NCBI RefSeq assembly: GCF_037975245.1
Contig: NC_092566.1
Coordinates: 2,234,001-2,298,000, forward strand
Direction of reading: 5' to 3'
DNA length: 64,000 nucleotides
DNA from: Apostichopus japonicus
Taxonomy: Eukaryota; Echinodermata; Holothuroidea; Aspidochirotida; Stichopodidae
The notes under the pieces were generated by a model. That model saw only the letters and a list, made by a program, of their open reading frames with translations. It was not told the DNA's origin and did no database searches. Below, one piece after another: positions 23,373 through 36,563 of this stretch (positions are counted from its first letter, which is position 1; each line of letters opens with the position of its first letter). A program made the position numbers and the translations under genes.

Positions 23373-26300
23373 CTGCAATCAGAAATAGAAACTGTCATCA
23401 ACAAAATTTGAAGAAAACAGAGAGAATGAAGAGACAGACTTTACAGAGATACATTACTTTGGCAACCGGAAAGAAAAAGATCCGATGAAAGAATTCCCCA
23501 TACATGATTTTTTAAGTCCAGAAATTGGCAAAATGAGCTATATAAAAGTATCTTGTAAATTTTTATTATATTGTGAAATATGGTCGAGAAGCTCCAATCA
23601 ACATTAGTGTCATTAATTTCCACATTTCCCACAATTCCATAGCATATTATAAAAACTTTGAAAAGAAAAAAAAAGTGTAGTTTTTGGGTAAATAAGTCTC
23701 TTTTCTTTCTTGATGTCGGTTTTCAAATTGCAAAGAACTGAACCCTCTGCAGTCCTTTCATCTTCCATTCATTGCGCAGTCCATTCTTCTAACCTTTTCT
23801 ATTCTATTGGTTGTTTAATTGTATCCTGTTAATTTGCCTGTCACATCTGTCACGTTAACTTGTTTCACCCGTTTCCAGTTTAGTCTGTCTTTGAAGAAAA
23901 TCCTAGCAGGGATCAATATGCCAGACTACCCTTTGAACTTTTATACATCTTAATACCTATGGGAGTCCTTTTTGCAGTAGATAATTTTTACTTTTGTTAA
24001 CATGTTTTAGTTTCTTTCTTTTCCTTTCTTCTAAGGTGACTTACAGTAACTTTTCTCTAATGACCAAGCTGATCCTCTGAGACAACAACTAATATCACCT
24101 AAGTATTTAATCTACTTGTAAATGCAATGTCTGCTGCTAATATCATTTCATGTTTATATTGAACAGGAAAACTCCATTTCCAGGACCATATCCACACATG
24201 TGCATCTTTTAGTTCTGGGACAGATCAAGTGTTACAAATGCCCATAAACAACAGACAACATATTGATTGATTGACTGACCGGTTAATTTATTGACTAATT
24301 GATTGATTGATTTTTTGCAACAAATCTGAATTTGACATACCAAAGAATTTAGACAATTTTTGATCTATTTACTGTAACATTTCATGTTACAAAGTAAAAA
24401 AGTTTCTAGTTAGTTGTTCCTACGAGCTCACTTTCTCTTTGAGTGAATCTTTGAATCTCAAAACGGCTTCTTTGGGCAGTTTTAAGGGAAAGTGAAACTT
24501 TTTTCTTTCTAGGCCTAGATGTCATTTTCTTAGAACCCATACATAGAAATGTTAGATACAAGCAATAGTTTCCCAGGTTCACTGGGAGCTCTGGATTTCA
24601 TTTCCGCATAATTGAAATAGAATGAAACCTGAGACATTGGTTGCCAAATGACAATGTCTTTTGACAAGCAATGCCAGAAGAAAGAACAGTTCACTAATAT
24701 GTATGCTTTCTATAAAATTACATCATAAAAAGGAAAAAACGTTTTTCATTTCCAAATATTTCTGTATTTGATGTAGAGGGACTGTGAGTGGTATTAAATA
24801 CAATCATCAAATCAACCAGGTTATCTGACTTTCTAGCAGTTTTAAAAACTAGTCTTCATTTCAATAACGCACTGTAGAAAAAGAAACGAACCAGACATGT
24901 TAATATTCCACTGCAGCATGAAATTTGATTTTGTTATCTTTTCTGACAAAAAAAGGTAAAGCCATACCATGCTTAAAATGAGAAATAATAGTCATTCAAA
25001 GAAGCACTGTAACCTGTGTTCAGCCGAAAACTTGCAGCTCAGCATGTAATAAGGCAGAAGCAAAAGCCATGTTAAAATAACTTTGCAGTAAAACAAATGA
25101 GACCATATCAATCAAGTACAAAAATTTGTTGACAGCATGTTGGATGTTTATTTTAATTGCACACAAAATACATATTGCATGAAACACAGCTGCATCTAAG
25201 GTTACCAGGGGCCAATAAGTTCTTATGCTTCTTGTAGTGGGAAGTTGGTACAGTATGTCAAGCAAATGTTTGAAGTTGTGATGCAATGGTTGAAGTCTGT
25301 GCTGTAATACTTGAAGTCTGTGATGCAATGGTTGAAGTCATGTTTAAAATGTAATAAACTTGCCACTATTCATGAGAGTTACATATGGCAACTGATGACA
25401 TCACAGAAATGTTTGTGCAACAACAGGGAGGCCTAAGCTGTATATAATAACTTTTGTTGCTAGGCTAGGCTACAAGATAACTTACTTATACACATTATAA
25501 TTAATGTTGGGCCTACTGTAGGCTAGATTTAAGTTTAACGTGTGAGTATTGATTGCTCTCGCTCCTGTAAAAGAACACGGGTTGCTTAATAGTACGGCAA
25601 TCAATACGCTCAATGTACAGCTTAGGCCTCCCTGATACATTTGGAAGGCTAGTCTAGGTTGGTACAATATCCAGGACTTATGGATGGTACAAAAATGTTG
25701 GTCTTCAATTAATGAGATATGTAAGGAAATGACTCCAAAGTTCTATTTGTTTAACAAATGTGCATCTCTCCTGCTTTCTTAATGATCAAGTTAGTTGTCC
25801 AAGAAAAGCCACGTATACTATAAGGTTAATGTCTGAAAACTTGCTCTTGACTCACATTTGGGGACATCAAAGTGCAGTTTTTGGTTGTTTGTTGAGATCA
25901 ATTTTCATCAACATGAATTTTTAAACCTGAGTAGTTTTACATTTAAATCACAAATATTATAACCAAGTCAACTTTTCACATTTTTACACCATTTGTATTA
26001 GAAATTTGTCAATTTTGTATACAGCTGCTATGGAATACCGGCTACTGTATCACTCTAACAGAATATTTAAATTACAATTCTCAGAATATATTAAATATAG
26101 TTTTCTCCCAAACTTGTACATCTTTCTTCAGTTATTTAAAGTTTTTCAGTTATGATATTTCCAAGCAAAACTGGGTCTTAATTTGAAGATAATGACAAAT
26201 GAGTGAAGCAGATACTGAAAGGAATGAATGAGAAACATAGCAGTCTGTGCAATCTTTGTTTGATCCCTTGATCATTCTTTGAATTTGTCATTCTGAAAAA

Positions 26301-26853
26301 CATGATCCGAGGATCAGGAAATTACCAGAGGTCCTCTAAACTTTCAACGTTTACATATCAATGCTATTGTAAGTCAGAAAATAACTTAACATTTGGGGTA
26401 GTTCTTATTACTTTTTACTTTCTTTACAAAATTTTAAAGTGTGCCATTAAACTATATAAACATGAAAGAACTGGAAAATCTTTAAGAGATGGAACATTAA
26501 AAGTGACTATTTTTTTGTATTTTTGTTAAACATATTAAATGCACATAAATTACATAGGATAACCACACATATCAATAGCCAAGTGGAAAATATCTAGTAT
26601 GATTAAATTTTACCCCTTTTCTTTGAGGGGTGGGGTTGAAAACTGACAACTTTTTGAATGAAGTTAATTGAATAGCAGCTAGTGAAACAAGTTTTTTTCA
26701 CATTTATATTATACATTACATAATATGTTACTAATCATTAAGAAAGAATTTGCATCACACCACATACCAGTATCAACAACAGGAATCAAATCCCAGTAGA
26801 TATTTGTAATACTGCCCCCATAGCCCCACCCCTCTGTGGGGTACCACACATAC
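23373..26853. other. P450 intron 1, no gene seen
   Basis: AT-rich intron between exon 1 and cassette V1. Short imperfect repeats (TTGAAGTCTGTGATGCAATGG type) lie at 25270-25340. No other exon or element was recognised. Confidence 0.5.
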
Positions 26854-27019
26854 CTCTGGGATCTGTATCAAACTGGTACGCATTTCCGATGATTGGGTAT
26901 GCTTTGGGACCGGGGAACTTGCTCATGATGTACCATAACTTCATTTGACGAAAGAACAGGTATCCCATCAGAATGCAGACCAGCAAAAAGATGGCTATAA
27001 TGCCGACACCCATTGCCAT
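26854..27019 (-). CDS. Cytochrome P450 family 4 (CYP4V-like), exon 1: membrane anchor and hinge
   Basis: Encodes 55 codons plus one base. Residues 1-4 precede a hydrophobic anchor (about 5-23, GIIAIFLLVCILMGYLFF), then basic residues and the P450 hinge KFPGPKAYPIIGNAYQF (34-50), ending DTDPR. The hinge PFPGPxxxPxxGN is diagnostic of microsomal P450s, and the exon break after it matches CYP4V genes. The start is supported by ACCATGG context; a second ATG is two codons on. The donor is GAG|GTATGT, phase 1. A 5' UTR acceptor (ttcccag) is possible at 27039-27040. This is the only first exon found for the nine downstream cassettes. Confidence 0.9.
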
Positions 27020-27860
27020 GGTAACTGCTTGCTCTTAGCTGGGAATATGCAACAGGGAAATAAAACAAGAATTGAATTTTCATGCTCTGCAGAGCTAAGG
27101 TGTAGCTAGATTTTGATTAATAAGTGTAAAAGCTTTTACAGACTATAACTGACAACGATCAAAAATGACATTACATGAAAGCTGCATCATATCTCAATGA
27201 TTTTGAATATTCACAATATAGGTCTCATATAACTTGTCAAAGATAATTAATACTAGAACCATCAATGAGAACTGAGAATTTCTTAAAATTACTGTTAGAT
27301 TATGAAATGTAGGCAAGTTCCTTGAACCTTATTTCTTTTAAGGATCTTAGTTTCAGTATTTTTCCAAAAATATGCTATCTGAGAGTCGAATGATCGTCAC
27401 AACCCTCAAATTTTCGAAGGAATTTTACTGCCACTCTACAAGTAGCTATCCAAACTGCTATGTAACAACCTATATTTTAAGAATTGACAGTATATTAAAT
27501 TTTGGAACTCAGAACCTTTGGGAAGTACTTTTGTAACTTCTAGCAATTTTATGTCCTAAAATTTGGGCACAATGCTGATGACCTTTAACTACCACTAGTA
27601 CAATTTAAGAATCAATAAAATACATTCTACTTCTCTCTAGATTCACTAAAGAAATTGTTATAATAATTTCAAACAAATGTTAATATTCCTAATCCACCCT
27701 CACCGGGAAGTTAACAGAAATTTAAGATTACCAGTTATAGAGAACAAAAGTTACTACAGGCTGAAGAAGGCCATATGGTACTGCTATGAAAGAGCTGCAT
27801 GTCTAAAACTTAGCAATGCAGCACTTAACATATGTTGTGACACTAATATAACAAGTAAAA

Positions 27861-28229
27861 AGGGTGTGAAGATTCGCGTAAAAAGAAACGTCTAACGCCT
27901 GTAATCTGACCTAGTTTCGAAAGAGGTGTAACAGAAGTGTTAGACACCATCATCGATCCCAGAAAATACACACACACAGCTTGCTACCATATTAGACACT
28001 AGTGTACAGTCAGTACATACAGCTGCGGTCAATACCCACAGCACAGTGTACAAACAATACAGCGATGGACATCTCAGGTCCAGCTTCAGATAACAAGGTA
28101 TCACGTTTCATTACTGTACTGTCTGCATTTTGTAGCGACACGAACAAAACGTCACTTGAAAGTTGAAAGCAACAGAAAGTTAACTTTTTCAGATGGCCGC
28201 ACACAGTTTGGGGCGAGTCTTCAATGCCT
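27861..28229. mobile_element. TTAA-target MITE, copy 1 (369 bp)
   Basis: Starts AGGGTGTGAAGATTCGCG and ends GTCTTCAATGCCT followed by TTAA (28230-28233); the left flank is degenerate (AAAA). The ends are inverted repeats (AGGxxxTGAAGAC). The body is the same as the copy at 41527-41890, where the TTAA duplication is intact. No coding capacity. TTAA targeting is typical of piggyBac-like elements, but the superfamily is inferred. Confidence 0.8.
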
Positions 28230-28277
28230 TTAACATACATGTTGTTACAAGTAATGTAACAAGTAAAACGTACTTAC

Positions 28278-28343
28278 TGCATTTTGACATGGCAAGAGAG
28301 CTTATAATGCAAACAATCAACATAACAACTGTAGCCATTTTAC
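28278..28343 (-). other. Candidate short exon with a hydrophobic N-terminus
   Basis: A 66-nt segment with acceptor tttctctgccag and donor GCA|GTAAGT. After 5 nt it has ATGG and 20 codons reading MATVVMLIVCIISSLAMSKC, then one base (phase 1). This looks like a signal peptide or anchor exon. It could be the first coding exon of an unseen minus-strand gene or an upstream exon of the P450. If spliced to 27038 it would give an upstream frame that ends shortly after, out of frame with the P450. Confidence 0.3.
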
Positions 28344-31300
28344 CTGGCAGAGAAACAAACACATGTGGTAAGAAGAAAACATTGGAAGACAAGTTTTGGT
28401 AAATAGTAATGAGCAACCCACCTGGTCAGTGATAAGGTCTTCCAAGATTATTCACTGAAACAAGCAAATAAGAAGGTTCAGGAAAATGGCACAAGTCAAC
28501 TCCAATACTGGAATGAATGGGAAGAAATTTTGTACTGTTGCAGATCCTCCGATCATTAAGTTGATAATTCTAGCTAGAGATAAGAACAAAGTGTCTTTGT
28601 TAAACTGCTATCACTGAAACAAAATAATAATTAATCATGAGGGAGAAAATCAAACAAAACTAAGATAAGTTGTACTGTCACATGACAGATAACTCCCTAA
28701 TCTTAACAGACATTGGTTTACTGTTTAATTACTGTCATAATTAGGTACAACCTATAACGAGTTACAGGGCAAACTTTGGAACCGGCAAACGAAACAAGGC
28801 AAACAGCAAATAATTATGACTTTGAAATATAAAGCACAAAAAATAAGGCACACCAGTTTCTAAGTTAGGGTGGATAGTATGGTAAAGTCTACATGGGATT
28901 TTGAGAGATTCAAAATTAACACTTAAAAACTGAAAAAGGTGGAACATTTTGAAGAGAACTAAAAATTTTGATTTCTAAGCATAAGACTGACAGAATAGCA
29001 AGTTTCTTTGATTGTTTGTAAAACATTACATATCACACAAGGGATTTCTGTAGATCATGTGAAAATGTGAATCTAAACATTTTCATTGCATTGTTGTGCG
29101 TAGTCAAACTATCATCAGAGACTATAGTACCGAGTACTTCCAAGTATGGAGTAAGCTAGGTGTCCGAGAACTGCTTTTTAGGATCCCAGTATCAAGGACA
29201 AGTGTTCGAGTACCAATCACAATTACTTCTTCATCTGAATACATTTTAAGCTCTTTTCAAGTACTTATCATTTTTAAATATACATGGATTGTATTCTTAA
29301 AACTTTTCCACAATGGTCATTATGTAGTAAACAAATGATATAACAGTTGAATGTGAGGACAATGATTGCATTGTAAAAACTTGTTTGCCAAATTCAGAGT
29401 GTCTCAATGTTATCTGAAATTTTCTGATTATTTGGAATGAATATAGTGGCAGAAGCAAGCAATGTCCCTGATATTTACTGTACACTGGGTTGTTAGTCTA
29501 GAAGGAATAAGTGCTGACATCACACAATTATTTGGTCCATACATTAGCAAGTTGACATACATCACTGTTGCATTCTTTATCTTCGTACAGTCTATGCATA
29601 CATGGCAATACACTAATGTTAGGCTACGTACAGCTCATGATAATAATACTGGGCTCAGTTGAAGTATAAGAGTCAAGTACAATAAAAGGTAACACAATAG
29701 CACCCCAACAGGTTCAAAAAATTATGTGGCTTTCTGTTGTAACATCAGCTTTAGTCTGTACAGACTAGTTTTTCATGTAAGTAGTAGGCTACTCATAAAG
29801 TACTGGTCTGCAATGCAAGTCTCTGTCGTCTGACCCGCACAAATACCCATACATTATATAGCTTTACATGAGCGATATCGAATCAAAAGTGTGATATACG
29901 TCCACATAAGCCAAATGGAAATAAGTTCAAGACTACAACACAGAAGTGCATCCTTATTAAACCAAGGTTTAGTCACAACAAACTTCAAAACTCAGACAGA
30001 TGGCCTCTAGGCAAAACTAGACCTTTAGAACAGTTATAATAGCTGTAACAATAGCTGTAATACTGAGTATTCACACCTCTGTGGGAATACTCAGTTAGTT
30101 TTGAGTACGACATAACCTGACTCGATATAAATAGAATGAAGTTTCATCACATTGCCTACGACAAGGGTTATTTCAACTAATCCCGTAATGATCATTTCGC
30201 AGTTCAACAATGGTAGCGTACAGTAGGCCTAGGCCATCTGACTCAGGGGCGTTTTGTACAACTGCCTCAGTCTACTGTCTAGTTCAGTACTCAAACGTCA
30301 TAATTAGGCCTCAATGATAGTTTTACTAATGTAAGCATAAAATTCGCGAGTAATATATGAACATTCGTATAATTTCCAGCCCATCAGAGGGATAATCGCG
30401 AATTGTTTTGAATAGGAGTGATTTTTTGGCGATGCTAATTTTGTACAGAGAAACAGCGACCGTAACTACGCTAAGCAGAAGTTGGGCAAGAGCCCGATAG
30501 TTTTGTGAATATACGTTCGTGATTAGCCTTGACTGGTCTGCTCAAGTTTGCAGAATTGGGGGCTAAACAGAACACACATCATACTTTAGTATCTTAAATA
30601 AATAAAATTTGTAATACGTTTTGTTTGTAATACACTTAGCTAATATGGGTTTTACTTTGCTGTCCTAACTTACCTGTTGCGCTTCACCTGAGCTTTAGTA
30701 TTATCTGCATTTGGTAAATAGTAGCGCACGTATCGCATCAAGGGTTCAACTGATTCATTTCTACCGAAGCATAGAAACGACATGACTTAACATCAACTGC
30801 TAGGTATGAAAGCGTAGAACTTGCGTTAAATGTAAAATTGTATGGGATGTGTAAACTACCGTTGAATATTCCAGGGAGAGAAATCGAAGTAGCATGGAAC
30901 AGATAGTAGTGGAAAGGAGGGAATCTAAACTATATATAAATATATATATGATCCCTTCCAGCGTAAAGTATGTGACTAGAGCAAATATATTGGTGCAGTT
31001 TGTTACCGAATGTCCTCAGCACCAACTTAAAATGAAGGAAAAATATACCACACTGCTAGTTGAAAACCCCACTCAATGTCTTGCCCCTCACTCAAGATAT
31101 GGTTTATCAAAGGAAACCTATTTTGACTGGCTAAACCTTCAACTAGTCCAGCCTGAAGTAGGATCACAGTAAGAAGTCTTTGCTGTCAATTTGGAAAATG
31201 CTCTTCAAATGCTACCATAATTTTATCATAATTTGCATGTTTCATTTTATCTTTGCAATATAAAATATTATGAGGATGTCTCTTTTGCCTAAAGATTCAG

Positions 31301-31519
31301 AAAATTTTCAGCAATTTTGCTAAGCATTCAACTTCAGTCCTCAGAGATTCCATTTAAAGGTATCTTGCACTCAATAAGAGATTAGTTACTCAACAATAAT
31401 GGCAATGTTGTCTTTAATTGGATATGATGTAATAGTTGACATTTTGTCAGTAAGCTTATCAATAAATCCTTGTGGAAAATGCTCTTTGTACTGGACACAA
31501 ATAAAAGTGCAATATAGTT
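28344..31519. other. Non-coding stretch upstream of the P450 gene
   Basis: No gene recognised on either strand. A 92-codon plus-strand frame at 30894-31172 has no recognisable motif, and I treat it as chance. Confidence 0.4.
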
Positions 31520-31524
31520 ACAAG

Positions 31525-33497
31525 TTTATTAAAGTATAAATTTATTTCGCTACAAAAGAGACAGTTTTAGTAGGCATCTAAAGTCTGATAAGCGCCTTGG
31601 ACTTAATTATGTCACAAGGCCCCCTTTTGAAGTATTATATTTCATTATCAATATCATGAAAGAAAGAATACATTTTTTATTGCATATTTCCTAGCCTCTT
31701 TATTGATCCTGGAGCTGTAGCCCGCCCCTGAGATAACCCACCTCCCCCATCTCTCTCTCGATTTAGGCCTCACATGGAGGGGAAGGGAGAATCTACCCTG
31801 CACAGCAGCTAATTTGTATCAGTCCAATCCAATCAATCCGATCAGAAGCTGACTACAGACTACAAAGTCGGTAGTGACTTAATCACAAATTATCACTAAC
31901 AGTAGTATGAAAAATCATCCTAACCTGTATGGGAATCCCAACACCATCTCACTCATTCCCAGGAAACCCTTCCATTTCTAGTTTTTGTGAACTTTCAAAG
32001 AATAATGCTCTAGCCATAAATTTTCATTCCTCTTTTCCATTGTCTAAAATTTCCTAAAATGTTTTGCAAAAGTGTAGACACACATCAGGAATGCCATGTT
32101 TTTTACATTCAAAGGGTCAAATATGGGAAAATAACTATCCATATAGCTGCACATATATCCAATCCCCTCCCCCTTCTCCCCATTTCCACCCTCCTCCCCT
32201 TCCCCTTCACAATCTGTTATGACATTTGTGCAATTATTCACATACTGAAAGATAGAACCCAGACTAGAACTGTACAAAAGAACATTATATTTCAAACTTT
32301 CATTCACATTTCTCTGCACAACTATGATCACAGACATATCAAATGTAAGTGCAATCTCTTTAAATGCAAACATGCACACAGCATGATATTCTCAAGATAC
32401 CTAACTAGAAATAACATGGCATTACATAACAAAACTGCAAGACCTTTATCATCACTTAAAAAAGGTCAAAATGGTACAAAAATACAAGCTTTTAAAATGT
32501 TATTCAAAAAAATACAGTTCTCTTTCCCCTTGTTTGCATATACTTCCAGCTATTGACAGGTTGACAAAAGTAAGACTTTCCATCAATATATCTAATAGAA
32601 AAACATCTCAAGTTAATAAATTAGGTTACTTTCAACAAGCAAAAGGCCAATCCTTTTCTGATTACTCAACCAATTTCATTGTCCAAACAAACAAAAACAA
32701 TATTGGAATGGGGGTGGGGGAATGAGGGCTTTGTGCTTTGTGATTCTGGGCCACAAAATATTTAACCTGAAAGATAAAGTAACTGTGTTTAAATTTGTGT
32801 AGGAGTCACATTCTACTGGCCTCTTTTATATGGTAAGACTCAAAGGACACTTTGTAAGCAGACAGTGTGTTGACAAGTTGACCTGCTTTTTTTCTCTTTT
32901 CTCTTTCTAGTGTTAGGTAACAGGTTAGAAAAATCTACAAAACAAATTCTTATACTATTTACCCATCTCTGTGAATTAAAAAAAAAGACTTTAGAATTCA
33001 TGTAACTTTGAAAAGATTATTATTACAATGTTACTAATTTTAAAAGCTGTTTTGATAACAACAGATTTTCATAAATTATTAAAACAGCAGCAACAGCAGC
33101 TTTAAACCATTATACTCAGAACATGTTGCTATATTCAAGCTCCAATAGTATTGCATAATTATTTGCAATACCCACTTTGTGCTTTCATTTCTTTAAACAT
33201 GCATAGTTATCTTTAAAAAAATAAGATATCTTTATTAAATTGATGGTGAGCCCATAACCAGAAACTAGAGCACCATGCACAGGTCACCCAACAATCCCCT
33301 GTAGATACCACTGCCAATATATTAAATTGTTCCATCTCTTTCTTTTCTCTACTTTTTTAACATCTCATCTAAAAGTTTCTCTTTTCAAAGTACTTGTTAG
33401 AAAATTAAAAGACCTTCCAAGGCCATTTTCTTTATTGCATATTCGCCAGAAAAATGAAAACAAAATACAAAAAAGGATTCACAAACTCCCTCCATTG
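31525..33497 (-). other. Probable LRRC20 3' UTR
   Basis: Starts immediately after the LRRC20 stop. On the minus strand AATAAA occurs at 31541-31546 and 31525-31530, plausible poly(A) signals for a UTR of about 2 kb. The stretch has no other gene. The extent is inferred only from these hexamers. Confidence 0.35.
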
Positions 33498-36400
33498 TCA
33501 GTCAACATCAGAGAAATTTTCGTCAGCAACAGGCAAAAGGAGCTCAAACTTGGCGGTAGTTGCAAGCTTCTGTTGAAGCTCGTCGTTCAGCGGGTTTCCC
33601 ATCAAGGATACTTTTCTGAGGGCGGGCATGTTGCACAGCTTCTCTACGTCCAGCACTGTAGATTGAATCATGAAACTGCACTTGTTATTACAGTCGAAAC
33701 CAGGCTCAGACGAAGTGCCAGAAATGGGTCATTTTTGTATGTTCTAATCAAATAAATTTATTTGAATATATTTGATTTTTTTTTTACAGCATCACTTTAT
33801 TCCAAATATAGCCAAATCTTACATGTAATTATATGAGCTGTAATGTGGGTCATTTAATCTCTGAGTACGCCTCCCAAAATTTAAAGAGATAAAAATGTTC
33901 AAGATCAAATTAAAGAAAGCAAAGTTTTAGCAAAATAAGCACATGCAAATCATCTATGAAATTTAAATACAATTTTAATTCGGTTTTACTTGCTGTAAGT
34001 CACTCAGCTTTATTGCAAAGTTGAGTCATCTCTTGAAAGTTTCTTTTTTTTGAAAGAGCAACACTCTGTTGATAAGTAGAAAGCTCCATTAACTAAACCA
34101 ATTGAAGTACCAAAGATTACTCACATTAAAATAATTAAAGGACTTGTGTAAAAATACTACTAAAACCTTAAAATCTGTTACCCAATAGAATATCAATTGA
34201 TGAAAAAGAATTATTCCAATTACCCTGAAGATTGCCTTGCCTTGACCCTTTCTTAATCAAAATGTCCCACGATTCCTTTTATGAGGTTATAAAGTTTCAC
34301 TTCACTTCAATTTCTTGAGGTGTCAATATCAATCACACACAAAGTTACTTTTTCTTCTTTATTGATCAAGTTACAGAAATGAACTGCCTTGTTAGGGGTT
34401 TCTACAACAAAATAATGCCAAATTTTTACCAAAATCAAAACAAACTTTAAAATGCACCTAGAAATAGAGAAAAAGGCATCAAGGTTTGCTTTTATTTTAA
34501 TTCTTAACAGTTGGCTAAATCAATTTTTGTACAAACAATGAAGCTCTTTCATGAAGTAAACTTTAATTCTCTTCAGAAAAACTTCCAATAGCTTGTATCC
34601 TTTAGAAATCACCACCAAGAATTACTTGCATTTCATCACAGTGGAAACATGATTTTTGTTTATTACTAAATAATCAAAGAATAATACAAACCTGAAATGT
34701 CGTTATCACTGAGGTCTAAGGTTTGCAGCTTTTCAAGGTTATATAAGGATGCTGGTATCGTGTTTAGCTTATTCTGCGATGCATCCAAATTTACTAATTC
34801 TTGAAGTAAGTTAATATTCTCTGGCAGCTTGTGTAGTTCATTATGTGATATATTTAATTCTGAAAATAAATAAAAAAGACAAACATAATTATTTAAAGAT
34901 AAGATGGAGAAAAAAATACTGTTTAAACGAGACAGAAACTTAATGAAATACTACAGTGCTAACTTTTTTTAAATTGGTAATAATATTAATGAAACAAAAA
35001 AAAAGCACAAGATAAATACAGAAAAATTAATGGAGTCAAAATCTGTTCCTAAGAAAGCACCCCAGGTAGTAAAATTATCAAAGCTCTTCATGTCCCATGA
35101 TCATTAATTCCTGGGTTGATTTTCTTGTCACCCAGTCATAAGGTAATGGTCACCATAGCAGTCATCTTACTTATCCACATACAATATAATCAGGGGCATA
35201 TGAGTGGTTTCTAAAATGAGGGAGTGGTACACTGTGGGCGATTACTGTACCCCCAACCACCCTCCCCCCCCCCAATGGGAGATCCTTAGTAGAAGAAGAG
35301 GACAAGTTCACAGATGCTTTCTTAAAGCAATTTTCGAGCACAAAATACATGTCAAAAATATGACTATTCTGAACATTGTTTGGAATGTATCTTCATCTGC
35401 CTTTTCTTTTACAAAATTATTGAGATCCCTGGCTCCCTACATAGTTTCATATACTGGGTGGAACACAGTTCTCTAGTTACTTGAGTGTATCTGGTAACGA
35501 GTGGTATGTGGTCAAAGAACTGAAGAAAACTTACCAGTTAAAGCATCAAAGTTCTTAGAAAACTTTGAATCCAGCAATTTAAGTTTATTGTGAGATAAAT
35601 TGCACTTTATGAGAGATACATTCCTGACAAGATGATAAACAGCCAGTGGAAAGGATTCCAAGAGACACCGAGATAAATCTGAAGTATAGGGCAAAGTAAC
35701 ATATATATTACAGAAACAGTGGGAACTCTGTCAGTACCAAGAAAGGACATCCCTCACTGAAAGCTAACTGCAAGCTTGTCTGCCCAAGAAATATGAATGG
35801 ATTCAATCTCAACATCAGAAAGCTGGAAAACCAGATAATGCCAAGGAGATGTTAGAGATGGAGAAACAACGCTCCTCCAGTTGTTACCCCTCCTCAATAA
35901 GTAATGGAGAGTTAGTTAATCCTAATCATTTTCTAGTCATGTGATTGACAGGCCTTTTTGTTTGTCTTTTAACTCTTATATTGGTTCCTGTCCACAAGGG
36001 TCAAAGACAGTCTAGAAAATCCTCAGACAAATACACAAATATGTATCACAGTCTTGAGTTGATCATAAGCAATAACAACATTGAGTCTAATAGTTTCTAC
36101 CTATTTTTGAACATCTTCCTACAAATTTCTGAAGACAGTGGATTGAGTTTTGAAAGGAAAATGTAATCAAGTCCTTCTGGAGTGGCACTGAATTCAGTAC
36201 CTCATAGCAACATCTTCTAAATTCATTAAAAAGTCATGACTGCTGGTAATACCAGTTACATGGGGCTGTAACAGCTAGAGGTAACATTTAGCTATAGCAG
36301 ACACCAAGAGAATCCACAGCTTGCTCTAATCCAATTAATGTATGCTATTCAGCTATTGTATCTAAGGGTTGAAAACAATAGCAAAATTACAGCTGGCAAA

Positions 36401-36563
36401 CTCACAAAGCTTCAAAATCTTAATACTTGGATGTTTCACCATCTGTAAAACCTCCCTGGTAAAACTAAGATTTAAAAGTGAAAGACAATATATACTAACC
36501 TAATTGTTGTGTCTCCATAGCATCCTGACATTTAAGGACAACTTTAGCAACACCTGCAGCCAT
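33498..36563 (-). CDS. LRRC20: Leucine-rich repeat-containing protein 20 (LRRC20), 4 coding exons
   Basis: Exons: 36500-36563, 35535-35678, 34692-34859 and 33498-33655, all introns phase 1, total 177 aa plus stop (human protein about 184 aa). Residues 1-21 are MAAGVAKVVLKCQDAMETQQL. Exon 2 carries VYHLVRNVSLIKCNLSHNKL. Exon 3 carries LRRs ELNISHNELHKLPENI, LVNLDASQNKLNTIP and LQTLDLSDNDIS. Exon 4 has VEKLCNMPALRKVSLMGNPL and ends NFSDVD. VYKLxRNVS and VEKLAAMPALRxxNLxxNPLN are hallmarks of LRRC20 rather than other short LRR proteins. Splice sites are standard (GTTAGT, GTAAGT, GTTTGT). The molecular function is not established; probably an intracellular LRR scaffold, as no signal peptide is seen. 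It is divergent with 4E-BP. Confidence 0.92.

Larger units (their letters stand above)
1814..27038 (-). other. 5' part of a cytochrome P450 family 4 gene with a multi-exon-2 array
   Basis: Gene-level entry. Family 4 P450s are ER-anchored haem monooxygenases that hydroxylate fatty acids and related lipids. Visible here are one first exon (anchor and hinge) and nine exon-2-type cassettes V1-V9 on the minus strand at 23260, 20782, 19971, 17652, 15830, 15031, 12942, 8955 and 1814 (lower boundaries). No I-helix, ExxR or haem-loop (FxxGxxxC) exon was recognised, so exons 3 to the end must be left of the window. The phase of exon 1 (1) matches the entry phase of every cassette, so each can be joined directly to it. 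Seven cassettes are clear; V3 and V6 are doubtful. The alternative is a series of gene remnants that kept only exon 2. Confidence 0.75.

Noticed and set aside
30894-31172. 92-codon plus-strand frame
   Set aside because: No recognisable domain, no splice or promoter support, no duplicate or conserved copy in the window.
32059-32556. 165-codon plus-strand frame
   Set aside because: Lies antisense in the presumed LRRC20 3' UTR, with pyrimidine-rich low complexity in the middle.
33327-33755. 142-codon plus-strand frame
   Set aside because: It is the antisense shadow of LRRC20 exon 4.
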